From the NCBI RefSeq assembly GCF_030332225.1, contig NZ_JAOWIF010000044.1, forward strand, positions 93,719-157,718: 64,000 nucleotides of DNA. Direction: 5' to 3'. The notes under the pieces were generated by a model, which searched no databases, was not told the origin of the DNA, and worked only from the letters and a program-made list of their open reading frames with translations. How positions within the stretch are numbered: the stretch's first letter is position 1; each line of letters opens with the position of its first letter. This DNA comes from Citrobacter sp. Cu233 (lineage in GTDB: Bacteria; Pseudomonadota; Gammaproteobacteria; Enterobacterales; Enterobacteriaceae). Both the position numbers and the translations under genes were made by a program. This document shows, piece after piece, positions 22,516-35,237 of the stretch.

Positions 22516-23422
22516 GACAACATCGCCATTACACTCTCTGGATATTCGTCTGCTGCGTTACTTTGCCGTAGTGGCGGAAGAGAACAATATGAGTCGAGCG
22601 GCACAGCGTTTGTTTATGTCGCAGCCACCGCTGAGTCGCCACATTCGCCAGCTTGAAGAACGCCTGGGGGTCATGCTTTTTGTCCGTCATACCAAAGGGC
22701 TGACGCTCACGGATGAAGGGGCGCGCGTACTGGAGATTATCCGCCCGCTGCTGGCACAGCAGGATGAAACCTATGCAGCATTGAGCAAGCTTGGACAAAC
22801 CGGTACACAGTCGCTGCGCTTTGGCCTGACTACCGCGTTTGAGCAGGGTGTTTTTGCTGCGCTTGAGTCACAGCTTAATACGCGAGTACAGAAGCTACAT
22901 ATTGCTCGCCATAGTTCGCCTGAACTGGCACGCCAGGTGCGTCGGGGAAAGCTTGATGCAGCGCTGGTGGCGCTACCGCTTGAGACCACGGGGCTTAGCG
23001 TCACGTCTGTCGGTTGGCAAGAATCGATGATCGCCGCCTTACCCGCGATCTGGTCAGAGGCGGAACTGCCGACGCTCTCGTTAACGGCGCTGAACCACCG
23101 ACTACTGTTCTGGTTCAAACGCGAACGTAACCCCGCTTTTTTTGATTACACCCGACACATTTTTTGTCGTGCTGGTTACTCTCCTGCCTGTCTTGAAGAA
23201 CCACTGGAGCATGATGTGCTGTTGGCGCGGATCGCGCAGGGTGACGGTCTGAGTCTGCTTCCGGCCTCGTTTTCCGCTATCCAGCGTCAGGGGGTGATAT
23301 TCCTTCCGCTTACCGATACTGAATTGCGTATTAGCACGGGGTTGCTGATGCTGCCTGAGAACGTAACAAAATTAGAGTGGTTGCAGACGGTCGTGATGCA
23401 ATCCCTCATCATTTCAGGCTGA
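22514..23422 (+). CDS. LysR-family transcriptional regulator
   Basis: The 302-residue protein has the N-terminal winged helix-turn-helix '[40 protein letters not shown]' (about 12-51) and a LysR substrate-binding domain after about 90. It is divergent from the CMD-family gene across 89 bases, the usual arrangement for a LysR activator and its target. The effector is unknown; an aromatic or lactone compound would fit the CMD family but that is inference. Its stop lies 157 bases before metF. Confidence 0.92.
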   Translation: MTTSPLHSLDIRLLRYFAVVAEENNMSRAAQRLFMSQPPLSRHIRQLEERLGVMLFVRHTKGLTLTDEGARVLEIIRPLLAQQDETYAALSKLGQTGTQSLRFGLTTAFEQGVFAALESQLNTRVQKLHIARHSSPELARQVRRGKLDAALVALPLETTGLSVTSVGWQESMIAALPAIWSEAELPTLSLTALNHRLLFWFKRERNPAFFDYTRHIFCRAGYSPACLEEPLEHDVLLARIAQGDGLSLLPASFSAIQRQGVIFLPLTDTELRISTGLLMLPENVTKLEWLQTVVMQSLIISG

Positions 23423-23506
23423 TGTGAATATTTTTCACGTTGGCTGAGTATTCCTCACCTTTAGCGATGATTTTTGTGTTGACGCCAGCACGCTTTTCCG
23501 TCATTT

Positions 23507-23538
23507 TTACATCTAGACGTCTAAACGTATAGCAGTTC
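23507..23538 (+). promoter_or_regulatory. MetJ operator upstream of metF
   Basis: TTACATCT, AGACGTCT (perfect consensus, 23515-23522), AAACGTAT and AGCAGTTC run head to tail in 8-bp register. The arrangement matches the metF operator of E. coli. Confidence 0.9.
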
Positions 23539-23576
23539 ACAACACAACATATAACGACAAAAGATTGATGAGGTAA

Positions 23577-24467
<891 letters not shown>

Positions 24468-24478
24468 ACAGATGCCCC

Positions 24479-24501
24479 AGCCCTCTACGGAGGGCTTTTT
24501 A
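24479..24501 (+). terminator. metF terminator
   Basis: AGCCCTC / GAGGGCT stem with a TACG loop is followed by TTTTTATT. Confidence 0.88.
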
Positions 24502-24635
24502 TTGATCATTTTGATCTACATCTCTGTAACGTAAAATATAAAAGGAATTAGCTATCGAATCTGTGGGTTATTTCGACTATATCTTATCTCTGGTGGTGTA
24601 TATCGTAGTCAGAACACTGTAAAGGGAGCATATAG
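24502..24635 (+). promoter_or_regulatory. katG upstream region, probable OxyR target
   Basis: Repeated CTAT/TATC tetramers at about 24548-24586 (TAGCTATCG, GACTATATC) resemble the spaced ATAG/CTAT elements of OxyR sites. katG is a known OxyR target in E. coli; the exact site is not certain by eye. Confidence 0.4.
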
Positions 24636-26816
<2,181 letters not shown>

Positions 26817-26865
26817 CAGAAAATGCCGGATGGCGTTTGTGCGCGTCCGGTATGGTATGAATAAA

Positions 26866-26893
26866 AAATCCCCGCGATTGCGGGGATTTTTCA
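26866..26893. terminator. Bidirectional terminator between katG and gldA
   Basis: AAATCCCCGC / GCGGGGATTT stem, GATT loop, with T/A tracts on both sides. A degenerate REP (GCCGGA...TCCGGT) lies just before it at 26823-26853. Confidence 0.92.
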
Positions 26894-26901
26894 TTGGCAG
26901 G

Positions 26902-28005
26902 TTATTCCCACTCTTGCAGGTAACGTTGACCGTACTGATCAGCTACCAGCAGCGCGGCATACACCTGGTCCGGTGTGGCGCCGCCAGGCATGTTGTGGAT
27001 GGTTTCGCCTTCGGCACAGGCCGCCTCTGCCACAATGCGCATTTTCGCCGGGATATCCTGTTTGATGTCCAGTTGTGCCAGGGTAATTGGCAGGCCAACG
27101 GAATAGCATAGCGCCGCCACGGTTTCAATTTCATCGACCGGCGCGTTTTCCAGCACCAGCTGCGTCAGCGTACCGAAAGCAACTTTCTCACCATGATAGT
27201 AATGGTGTGCATCCGGGATTGCCGTCAGACCATTGTGAATGGCGTGTGCTGCAGCCAGGCCACCACTCTCAAAACCGACGCCGCTCAGATAGGTATTGGC
27301 TTCAATGACACGCTCCAGCGCCGGAGTGACTACATGTTGCTCCGCGGCCAGCATGGCTTTCTCACCCTCTTCAAGCAGCGTGTTGTAGCACAGCTCAGCC
27401 AATGCCAGTGCAGCCTGAGTACATTGGCCTCCCGCCATGGTGGTTGCACCGCTGCGTGAACAGGCACGGGCTTCAAACCAGGTCGCCAGTGCGTCGCCGA
27501 TGCCTGCAGCTAGCAGACGCGCAGGAGCGCCGGCCACGATTTTAGTATCGACAATGACCCTGTCCGGGTTGTTAGGCAGCAGCAGATAGCGGTCAAATTC
27601 GCCCGCATCGGTGTAAATGACCGACAGTGCGCTGCAGGGGGCATCGGTAGAGGCAATTGTCGGTGCAATGGCGACTGGTACACTCATAAAGTGAGCCAGC
27701 GCTTTAGCGGTATCCAGCGTTTTACCGCCGCCAATACCGAGTACCGCGCCGCACTGCGCTTTTTCTGCCATGCCGCGCAGACGGTCGATTTCATTCTGTG
27801 AACATTCGCCGCCAAACGGAGCGATTTCCAGTGACAACCCTGCGTCCTGGAAGCTTTTTTCCAGAGCGGGTTGCGCAAAGCCTAAAACAAATTTGTCTCC
27901 AACGACCAGCCAGCGTTCTGCCAATGGTTTGAGATAGCTGCCAAGACGGGTAATAACATCGGCACCCTGAATGTATTTACCCGGTGATTGAATAATGTGA
28001 TCCAT
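26902..28005 (-). CDS. gldA: Glycerol dehydrogenase (NAD+)
   Basis: GldA interconverts glycerol and dihydroxyacetone with NAD+ and also acts on hydroxyacetone and methylglyoxal. The 367 residues match E. coli. This is a zinc-type iron-containing-alcohol-dehydrogenase-family member: '[15 protein letters not shown]' binds NAD, and the metal ligands fall in '[12 protein letters not shown]', '[14 protein letters not shown]' and '[13 protein letters not shown]'. It follows fsaB by 11 bases, so it is the last gene of a ptsA-fsaB-gldA operon that can make and use dihydroxyacetone. Confidence 0.98.
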   Translation of the reverse strand: MDHIIQSPGKYIQGADVITRLGSYLKPLAERWLVVGDKFVLGFAQPALEKSFQDAGLSLEIAPFGGECSQNEIDRLRGMAEKAQCGAVLGIGGGKTLDTAKALAHFMSVPVAIAPTIASTDAPCSALSVIYTDAGEFDRYLLLPNNPDRVIVDTKIVAGAPARLLAAGIGDALATWFEARACSRSGATTMAGGQCTQAALALAELCYNTLLEEGEKAMLAAEQHVVTPALERVIEANTYLSGVGFESGGLAAAHAIHNGLTAIPDAHHYYHGEKVAFGTLTQLVLENAPVDEIETVAALCYSVGLPITLAQLDIKQDIPAKMRIVAEAACAEGETIHNMPGGATPDQVYAALLVADQYGQRYLQEWE

Positions 28006-28016
28006 ACGTTATCTCC

Positions 28017-28679
28017 TTAAAGAGTGATTCGACCAAATGCGTTGTTCCAGTCTTGCTCAAACTTCTCTATAGCTGACTCTACCGCAGGGGTATTGAGCAT
28101 TTGTTGCGCTACATCTAATGGCAGAGTGATTGCTTCACATCCAGCCAGTAAGCAATCCAGCGCCTGGCGTGGTGTTTTAAAGCTGGCCGCCAGCACCATA
28201 CTGTTTGGCGCATGCAGCTCCAGCAATGTTTGCAACTCCTGTACCGTACGGATACCGTCACCGCCTTGGGCGTCAATGCGGTTCACATAAGGCGCGACAT
28301 ATTTTGCGCCTGCCAGCGCGGCCAGTAGCCCCTGAGAGGCACTGTATACGGCGGTTCCCAGAGTGGTAATGCCCTCTTTTTTCAGCATTTTAATCGCTGC
28401 CAGGCCTTCGGATGTCACCGGAATTTTGACCACGATACCCGGCACGGTGTGGCTCAGGCGCTTAGCCTCTTCTACCATGCCCTGCGCATCACGACTCATG
28501 GTCTGAGCGAACAGGATGCCGTTTTTGCCGATAGCGTTTTGCAGACGCGGCAGCACATCCCAGATGGACTCTTTACTTGCCGCCACGATGCTCGGGTTGG
28601 TGGTGACGCCAGCAATAGGAAAGATGCGTGCCAGACGTTCGACTTCAGTCACGTTGGCGGTATCCAGATACAGTTCCAT
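28017..28679 (-). CDS. fsaB: Fructose-6-phosphate aldolase 2
   Basis: This transaldolase-like class I aldolase cleaves fructose 6-phosphate to dihydroxyacetone and glyceraldehyde 3-phosphate. The 220 residues match E. coli FsaB (TalC). The Schiff-base Lys85 lies in '[10 protein letters not shown]', and Asp6 and the 'GVTTNPSI' loop are in place. It sits 12 bases after ptsA and 11 before gldA, which would reduce the dihydroxyacetone product to glycerol. The physiological substrate remains debated for the family. Confidence 0.97.
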   Translation of the reverse strand: MELYLDTANVTEVERLARIFPIAGVTTNPSIVAASKESIWDVLPRLQNAIGKNGILFAQTMSRDAQGMVEEAKRLSHTVPGIVVKIPVTSEGLAAIKMLKKEGITTLGTAVYSASQGLLAALAGAKYVAPYVNRIDAQGGDGIRTVQELQTLLELHAPNSMVLAASFKTPRQALDCLLAGCEAITLPLDVAQQMLNTPAVESAIEKFEQDWNNAFGRITL

Positions 28680-28691
28680 ATAAATACCCTC

Positions 28692-31193
28692 TTAAAGTTC
28701 AAGCTCGTGTTGCAGCAGGCTGGCGATAGCATCGGCAGATTCAGCGTTAACCAGTGCGTTACGGAATGCTTCATGCATAATGCGGCGCGCCAGGCGAGAG
28801 AAAATACGCATATGCTGGTCGCCAGCGGCGTGTTTGTTGAGTGTCAGCATGATGATGAATTGCGCATCGTCATCACCCCAGCGCACCGGTGCTTTCAGGC
28901 GCGCTACGCTAATTGTGGATTGTTCAATGTGTTCAGATTTGCTGTGTGGAATGGCGAAGCTAAAGCCTAGTCCGGTAGAGAATACCGCTTCGCGTGCCCA
29001 TAGATCGGCTTCCAGTTTGCGCGGGTAGCGGCAGCGGTTTGCCAGCAGCAAGTTGTCGGTCATCCCTTTGATGACTTCTTCTTTGCTACGCCAGTCGCTA
29101 TCCAGAGCGATGCATTGTGCGGTAACCAGCGGGGCATCTTGTTGAGCCATCCGGAACTGGGCCAGTAGATGTTCCACTTCCAGAGAGGTACGGCAAGCCA
29201 TTGCCTGATTCAGTAACTGGCGGCAGGCGCGGCTGTCGAGTTGCGCCATCCTCGCTTTGGCGGCGGGAATGGATGGCGCGCTCATGCTGATTTCACCTAA
29301 TCCCAGGCCGACCAGCAGTGGCAGTACCGATCCTTTAGCACCGAGCTCACCACACAGACCAATCCACTTACCCTGACGATGTACGGCCTGTACCGCGAAA
29401 TCGAGTGCACGCAGGAACGCAGGGTTTAGGCTGTTGTAGTGACGCGTAACTTTGGCGTTGTCGCGATCGACTGCCAGCAGGTACTGGGTCAAATCGTTGC
29501 TACCAATACTAAAGAAATCAATCTCTTCGCAACACTGATCAATAATGAACATGACTGACGGTACTTCCAGCATGATGCCGAGCTGGATCTTCTCATCAAA
29601 CGGGATGTGTTCATTACGCAACTGCTGTTTGGCTTCTGCCAGTTTCTCTTTGACCCACAGGATCTCTTCCATTGAGGAGATCATTGGGATCATGATTTTC
29701 AGGCTGCCGTGCGCGGAGGCACGAAGGATTGCCCGGAGCTGCGTAGTAAACAGTGAAGCGTACTCTTCATAAATACGGACTGCGCGATAACCGAGGAACG
29801 GGTTCGCTTCGGCTGGAATATTCAGGTAATCAACGGGCTTATCACCACCAATGTCCATGGTCCGCACAATAATGCTGCGCCCTTGCGCAGACTCCAGTGC
29901 CTGACAAAAAATGTTGTATAGCTCGCTCTCACCGGGAGCGCTGATGCGGTCCATATACAGCATTTCTGTACGGAACAGACCGACAGCTTCTGCGCCGTTG
30001 CCAAAAGCAGCCTGTGCTTCCACGGAATGGGCAATGTTGGCGGCAACCTCCATACGTATACCATCCGCAGTGCGGGCTTCCTGAGTCAGCCAAATATGCT
30101 GCTGTTTGCGCAGGGCGTCCTGTACGTGGGCTTCCTGTTGGTAGTAGCGGGCAACGGGCTCAGTCGGTGCGACGACGATCGCGCCTGCGTTGCCGTCGAT
30201 GTAGGCTGTTTGTTGTTGCCACGGCGTTAAGGCTTCAATGTCCACGCCCACCAGCGTGGGAATGTTGAATGAGCGGGCAAGGATAACCGTATGGGAAGTA
30301 GTGCCACCGCTTTTTAGCAACAAACCCTTAAGGAACGTTTTATCCAGTTCAAGGAACTGGCTGGGGGTGAGTTCTTCAGCCATGCAGATAGTCGGCTGGG
30401 TCAGTTTGCCCGGCGCCGGGAAGCGTTGTTCGCCATAAACGTGCTGCAGAAGCTGGAAGCAGACGTCGCGTACGTCCAGCGCGCGTTCTTGTAAATAACT
30501 GCTGCTGGAGCGGGTGAATTCATCACAGAAGTGGTTAGCGCTTTCGACTATCGCCTGGGCACAGCTTAAACCACGTGAAATACCGGCCAGCAAATGTTGG
30601 CGCAGGGAAGTGTCACCTGCCAGTGAGCGGTGAGCCTCCAGAATCGCACTGGTGGTGCCATCACTGTCGAGCAGGCGGAACTCGATATTTTTCATCAACA
30701 ACGTTAAGCCGTTATCGAGCATAGATTGCTCGACTTCCACATCATTGGCTGCGGGGAGAGCGTCGAGTGCATTGAGATCCAGTGAAGAGAGAAGCGTCAG
30801 AGTGCCACCCGCACTGCCGCTGCAAACCGTTCTGGCGCGGAAAAACTGGGGATTAAGGTTTGTTAGCGATGCAGGAAGCGGCTCCAGTTCACTGTTTTTA
30901 ACCTCTGCCAGTGGGGCGTCACAGTGTGGAAATTCATCGCGCAACCATTGACTCAGACGCTGGTGAGCAGCCTGCTCATCTGCGCCAGAAATCCGCAGTT
31001 GGCAGGTGTCACCAGCCAGCGTGTCAGTACCAATTAGCGCCAGCGCGCTTTTGGCATTGCCCATACGGGCAGTGCGCAGATTATGCCACTCAATGTGTGA
31101 GGTAAAGCTGTTACACAGCGTTTCAACGTGGCTTGCCGGACGGGCGTGTACGCCATTGGGTAGCTCACAGGTAAATTCCACAATCAGGGCCAT
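28692..31193 (-). CDS. ptsA: Multiphosphoryl transfer protein (HPr-EI-EIIA fusion)
   Basis: This 833-residue fusion carries three PTS modules. At the N-terminus is an HPr-like domain with His16 in 'NGVHARPASH'. In the middle is enzyme I, with the phosphorylated His in 'SGGTTSHTVILAR' and the PEP-binding core 'EVPSVMFIIDQ...DFFSIGSNDLTQY'. At the C-terminus is a fructose-type EIIA with 'FAIPHSKSEHIE'. I set the start at 31193, matching E. coli length; the 15-codon upstream extension is not conserved. It could drive the Frw EIIC/EIIB encoded divergently from it. Confidence 0.96.
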   Translation of the reverse strand: MALIVEFTCELPNGVHARPASHVETLCNSFTSHIEWHNLRTARMGNAKSALALIGTDTLAGDTCQLRISGADEQAAHQRLSQWLRDEFPHCDAPLAEVKNSELEPLPASLTNLNPQFFRARTVCSGSAGGTLTLLSSLDLNALDALPAANDVEVEQSMLDNGLTLLMKNIEFRLLDSDGTTSAILEAHRSLAGDTSLRQHLLAGISRGLSCAQAIVESANHFCDEFTRSSSSYLQERALDVRDVCFQLLQHVYGEQRFPAPGKLTQPTICMAEELTPSQFLELDKTFLKGLLLKSGGTTSHTVILARSFNIPTLVGVDIEALTPWQQQTAYIDGNAGAIVVAPTEPVARYYQQEAHVQDALRKQQHIWLTQEARTADGIRMEVAANIAHSVEAQAAFGNGAEAVGLFRTEMLYMDRISAPGESELYNIFCQALESAQGRSIIVRTMDIGGDKPVDYLNIPAEANPFLGYRAVRIYEEYASLFTTQLRAILRASAHGSLKIMIPMISSMEEILWVKEKLAEAKQQLRNEHIPFDEKIQLGIMLEVPSVMFIIDQCCEEIDFFSIGSNDLTQYLLAVDRDNAKVTRHYNSLNPAFLRALDFAVQAVHRQGKWIGLCGELGAKGSVLPLLVGLGLGEISMSAPSIPAAKARMAQLDSRACRQLLNQAMACRTSLEVEHLLAQFRMAQQDAPLVTAQCIALDSDWRSKEEVIKGMTDNLLLANRCRYPRKLEADLWAREAVFSTGLGFSFAIPHSKSEHIEQSTISVARLKAPVRWGDDDAQFIIMLTLNKHAAGDQHMRIFSRLARRIMHEAFRNALVNAESADAIASLLQHELEL

Positions 31194-31301
31194 AGCCTCT
31201 CTCCCATAACGATTTCTGCTTACAGAATAAAAGGGCAATACCTGATCCTGCCATGTGACAAATCTGCCAAAAGCTGGACAAATGTAATGTAAGCATCAAA
31301 G

Positions 31302-31332
31302 TGGGACATGTCTCACAAGTCGATATGTCCCA
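31302..31332. promoter_or_regulatory. Inverted repeat in the ptsA / frwC divergent promoter region
   Basis: The 306-base gap between ptsA and frwC holds TGGGACAT and ATGTCCCA, a perfect 8-bp inverted repeat with a 15-base spacer. The left arm overlaps GACATGTC, itself a palindrome. ACAAAT also recurs in TGACAAAT (31256-31263) and TGGACAAAT (31275-31283). This suggests an operator for a cluster regulator such as the nearby AraC protein YijO, but the binder is unknown. Nothing else was seen in the gap. Confidence 0.5.
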
Positions 31333-31499
31333 ATTAAATTCCGATATTGTGCAAGTTATGAGGCGGATCGCATTTTTGTTCTGACATTACAAAAATCCAG
31401 TAAATGGCCTTTTTATCCACTGTCTGTGCTGCGCCGGATTGCCTATTGTTTCCGCAACAACATTATGGATATGGGCTTCAAACAGCCCGGGAGCGACTT

Positions 31500-32579
31500 A
31501 TGAAAGAGTTGGTGCAGATCCTGAAAAACACCCGTCAACATCTGATGACCGGTGTTTCGCATATGATCCCCTTTGTCGTAGCGGGTGGTATTTTGCTGGC
31601 GGTCTCCGTCATGCTGTATGGCAAGGGGGCGGTCCCGGATGTTGCGACCGATCCCAATCTCAAGAAGCTTTTTGATATCGGTGTTGCAGGGTTGACCCTG
31701 ATGGTGCCTTTTCTCGCTGCGTACATCGGCTATTCCATTGCTGAGCGCTCCGCGCTGGCACCCTGTGCAATTGGCGCCTGGGTAGGTAACAGCTTTGGTG
31801 CCGGATTCTTCGGTGCGCTGATTGCCGGGATCATCGGCGGTATTGTGGTGCATTACCTGAAGAAGATCCCTGTGCATAAAGTGTTGCGCTCGGTAATGCC
31901 CATCTTTGTTATTCCTATTGTCGGCACCTTTATTACTGCGGGCGTCATGATGTGGGGACTGGGTGAACCGGTCGGTGCGTTAACCGCCAGTCTGACCCAG
32001 TGGCTACAGGGGATGCAGCAGGGCAGTGTCGTGATGCTAGCGGTCATTATGGGTCTGATGCTGGCCTTTGATATGGGCGGGCCGATTAACAAGGTTGCCT
32101 ACGCGTTCATGCTGATTTGCGTAGCGCAGGGCGTTTATATCGTGGTGGCGATTGCTGCTGTGGGCATCTGCGTTCCGCCGCTGGGCTTAGGGCTGGCGAC
32201 ACTGATTGGACGCAAAAACTTTTCTTCCGAGGAACGTGAAGCCGGTAAAGCGGCGCTGGTAATGGGCTGTGTTGGCGTGACCGAAGGCGCCATTCCTTTC
32301 GCAGCCGCTGACCCACTGCGTGTCATCCCATCCATTATGTTGGGCTCAGTTTGCGGTGCGGTAACGGCTGCGCTGTTCGGTGCGCAGTGTTACGCCGGTT
32401 GGGGTGGATTGATTGTTCTGCCCGTTGTGGAAGGAAAACTGGGGTATATCGTGGCAGTTGCGGTGGGGGCTGTGGTAACGGCGGTCTGCGTTAACGTGCT
32501 GAAAAGCCTGGCACGGAAGAAAGAGTCTCCGGTTGACAAGAAAGAAGACGACCTGGATTTGGATTTTGAAATAAATTAA
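31500..32579 (+). CDS. frwC: PTS fructose-like EIIC component FrwC
   Basis: FrwC is the membrane channel of a fructose-like PTS. The 359-residue protein (start ATG at 31500, with GGGAG in front) equals E. coli FrwC. It has about nine membrane spans and the EIIC signature 'GVTEGAIPFAAADPLRVIPSIM', where the Glu and nearby residues bind sugar. The tail is acidic ('KKEDDLDLDFEIN'). The natural sugar is unknown. frwB follows after 14 bases. Confidence 0.97.
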   Translation: MKELVQILKNTRQHLMTGVSHMIPFVVAGGILLAVSVMLYGKGAVPDVATDPNLKKLFDIGVAGLTLMVPFLAAYIGYSIAERSALAPCAIGAWVGNSFGAGFFGALIAGIIGGIVVHYLKKIPVHKVLRSVMPIFVIPIVGTFITAGVMMWGLGEPVGALTASLTQWLQGMQQGSVVMLAVIMGLMLAFDMGGPINKVAYAFMLICVAQGVYIVVAIAAVGICVPPLGLGLATLIGRKNFSSEEREAGKAALVMGCVGVTEGAIPFAAADPLRVIPSIMLGSVCGAVTAALFGAQCYAGWGGLIVLPVVEGKLGYIVAVAVGAVVTAVCVNVLKSLARKKESPVDKKEDDLDLDFEIN

Positions 32580-32593
32580 GTGAGGAATGAGCC

Positions 32594-32914
32594 ATGACGA
32601 AGATTATCGCAGTAACAGCATGTCCTTCTGGCGTTGCACACACCTATATGGCCGCCGAAGCGCTGGAGAGCGCAGCTAAGGCCAGGGGGTGGGAAGTAAA
32701 AGTTGAGACTCAGGGCTCAATTGGTCTGGAAAACGAACTAACCGCAGCGGATGTGGCGGATGCAGATATGGTGATTCTGACTAAAGATATCGGCATCAAG
32801 TTTGAGGAGCGTTTTGCAGGGAAAACCATTGTTCGCGTCAACATTAGCGATGCGGTAAAACGCGCTGATGCCATCATGAACAAGATTGACGCACATCTGA
32901 CGCAAACTGCGTAA
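32594..32914 (+). CDS. frwB: PTS fructose-like EIIB component FrwB
   Basis: A 106-residue cytosolic EIIB of the fructose family. The phosphorylated Cys10 is in 'AVTACPSGVAHTYMAAEAL'. It would take phosphate from the EIIA of PtsA and pass it to sugar at FrwC. It is followed after 25 bases by pflD. Confidence 0.97.
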   Translation: MTKIIAVTACPSGVAHTYMAAEALESAAKARGWEVKVETQGSIGLENELTAADVADADMVILTKDIGIKFEERFAGKTIVRVNISDAVKRADAIMNKIDAHLTQTA

Positions 32915-32939
32915 CGTTATATCCCAGGGAGCCTGCCTC

Positions 32940-35237
32940 ATGACGAATCGTATCCAACGACTCAAAACAGCGCTGTTTCAACATCCCCGTGAAATCTCAC
33001 TTGAGCGTGCGCAGCTGTATACCGCCAGCCATCAACAGACGGAGGGGGAGCCGGTTATTTTGCGTCGGGCTAAAGCAACCGCGTATATCCTTGAGCATGT
33101 TGAGATTTCGATTCGTGATGAAGAATTGATTGCCGGAAACCGTACCGTCAAGCCGCGAGCGGGCATTATCTCGCCTGAGATGGATCCTTACTGGCTGCTC
33201 AAAGAACTGGATCAGTTCCCGACGCGTCCGCAGGACCGTTTTGATATCAGCGAAGAAGATAAACGTATATACCGTGACGTCCTGTTTCCGTACTGGGAAC
33301 AGCGGTCGATGAAGGATTTCATTAATGGGCAAATGACTGATGAGGTAAAGGAAGCTGTCAGCACGCAGATTTTTAGCGTAAACCAGACGGACAAAGGGCA
33401 GGGGCATATCATTATTGATTATCCGCGTCTGCTGAACCACGGATTGGGTGAACTGGTGTCGCAGATGCAGGCACACTGTCAGCAAGAGCCGGATAACCAT
33501 TTTTACCAGGCGGCGTTGTTGCTACTTGAGGCTTCGCGAAGCCACATTCAACGTTATGCCACCCTGGCTGAGAAGATGGCGGAAAGCTGCCCGGATGCGC
33601 ATCGTCGCCAGGAACTGCTCGCTATTGCCGCTAATTCTCGTCACAACATGCAGCATAAGCCACAAACCTTCTGGCAGGCGTGCCAGCTGTTCTGGTACAT
33701 GAATATCATTCTGCAGTATGAGTCCAATGCCAGTTCGCTCTCTCTGGGGCGTTTTGACCAGTATATGCTGCCGTTCTACCAGGCTTCTCTGACCCAGGGC
33801 GAAGATCCAGCCTTCTTAAAAGAGCTGCTCGAATCGCTATGGGTGAAATGCAATGACATCGTGCTGCTGCGTTCCACCAGTAGTGCTCGCTACTTCGCAG
33901 GGTTCCCGACAGGGTATACCGCATTGCTCGGTGGGTTGACGGAAAGCGGACGCAGTGCGGTAAACGTGCTCTCTTTCCTCTGTCTTGACGCTTACCAGAG
34001 CGTGCAACTACCACAGCCAAATCTTGGTGTTCGCACCAATGCGTTGATTGATACGCCATTCCTGATGAAAACGGCGGAAACCATCCGCCTGGGAACCGGC
34101 ATTCCGCAAGTCTTTAATGATGAAGTGGTGGTCCCTGCTTTCCTGAACCGGGGCGTATCGCTGGAAGATGCGCGAGATTACGCGGTGGTAGGGTGTGTGG
34201 AGCTGTCGATTCCGGGCAGAACCTACGGTCTGCATGATATTGCCATGTTTAACCTGCTGAAAGTGATGGAAATCAGCCTGTATGAGAACGAAGGCAACCA
34301 CGAGCTGACGTACGAAAGCTTACTGGCGCACATTCGCACCAAAATCAGCCACTACATTACCCTAATGGTAGAGGGCAGTAATATTTGCGATATCGGGCAT
34401 CGTGATTGGGCACCAGTGCCGTTGCTCTCCTCGTTTATCAGTGATTGTCTCGATAAAGGGTGTGATATTACCGACGGTGGCGCGCGTTATAACTTCTCCG
34501 GTGTACAGGGGATTGGTATTGCCAACCTGAGCGACTCGCTGCATGCGCTGAACGGGCTGGTATTCGTTCAGCAGCGCTTAAATTTTGACGAACTGCTGTC
34601 AGTATTAAAGAGCAATTTCGCCACATCGGAAGGCGAGAAAATTCGTGCCAGGCTGATTAACCGCTTCGAGAAATACGGCAACGATATTGATGATGTGGAT
34701 AACATCAGCGCTGAACTGCTACGCCACTACTGTAAAGAGGTGGAAAAATACCGGAACCCGCGTGGTGGGCAGTTTACGCCTGGTTCATATACCGTATCTG
34801 CACACGTACCGCTGGGGGCGGTGGTTGGGGCCACGCCGGATGGTCGTTTTGCCGGGGAGCAACTGGCGGACGGGGGGTTATCGCCAATGCTTGGCCAGGA
34901 TATGCAGGGACCGACGGCGGTGCTGAAATCGGTCAGTAAGCTGGATAACACGTTGCTTTCGAATGGTACGTTACTGAACGTGAAGTTCACGCCCGCCACG
35001 CTGGAAGGTGAAGCTGGTTTGCGCAAGCTTGCCGATTTTCTGCGCGCATTTACCCAGCTCAAGCTCCAGCATATCCAGTTCAATGTGGTGAACGCAGGGA
35101 CGTTGCGGGAAGCGCAGCAGCGCCCGCAGGACTTCGCCGGGCTGGTGGTTCGCGTGGCGGGCTACAGCGCCTTCTTTGTCGAGCTGTCGAAGGAGATTCA
35201 GGATGACATTATTCGCCGCACCGCGCATCAACTGTGA
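32940..35237 (+). CDS. pflD: Glycyl-radical enzyme PflD (dehydratase/lyase-like)
   Basis: This 765-residue protein is named formate acetyltransferase 2 in E. coli but its reaction is unproven. The C-terminal glycyl-radical site 'VRVAGYSAFFVEL' places the radical on Gly741. The active-site loop 'VVGCVELSIPG' has a single Cys419 followed by Val-Glu. The GCVE pattern belongs to glycerol/propanediol dehydratases and choline lyase; true pyruvate formate-lyase has two adjacent Cys. So a dehydratase or C-C/C-N lyase is more likely. It needs the activase encoded next by pflC, overlapping its end, and anaerobic conditions. Confidence 0.95.
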   Translation: MTNRIQRLKTALFQHPREISLERAQLYTASHQQTEGEPVILRRAKATAYILEHVEISIRDEELIAGNRTVKPRAGIISPEMDPYWLLKELDQFPTRPQDRFDISEEDKRIYRDVLFPYWEQRSMKDFINGQMTDEVKEAVSTQIFSVNQTDKGQGHIIIDYPRLLNHGLGELVSQMQAHCQQEPDNHFYQAALLLLEASRSHIQRYATLAEKMAESCPDAHRRQELLAIAANSRHNMQHKPQTFWQACQLFWYMNIILQYESNASSLSLGRFDQYMLPFYQASLTQGEDPAFLKELLESLWVKCNDIVLLRSTSSARYFAGFPTGYTALLGGLTESGRSAVNVLSFLCLDAYQSVQLPQPNLGVRTNALIDTPFLMKTAETIRLGTGIPQVFNDEVVVPAFLNRGVSLEDARDYAVVGCVELSIPGRTYGLHDIAMFNLLKVMEISLYENEGNHELTYESLLAHIRTKISHYITLMVEGSNICDIGHRDWAPVPLLSSFISDCLDKGCDITDGGARYNFSGVQGIGIANLSDSLHALNGLVFVQQRLNFDELLSVLKSNFATSEGEKIRARLINRFEKYGNDIDDVDNISAELLRHYCKEVEKYRNPRGGQFTPGSYTVSAHVPLGAVVGATPDGRFAGEQLADGGLSPMLGQDMQGPTAVLKSVSKLDNTLLSNGTLLNVKFTPATLEGEAGLRKLADFLRAFTQLKLQHIQFNVVNAGTLREAQQRPQDFAGLVVRVAGYSAFFVELSKEIQDDIIRRTAHQL

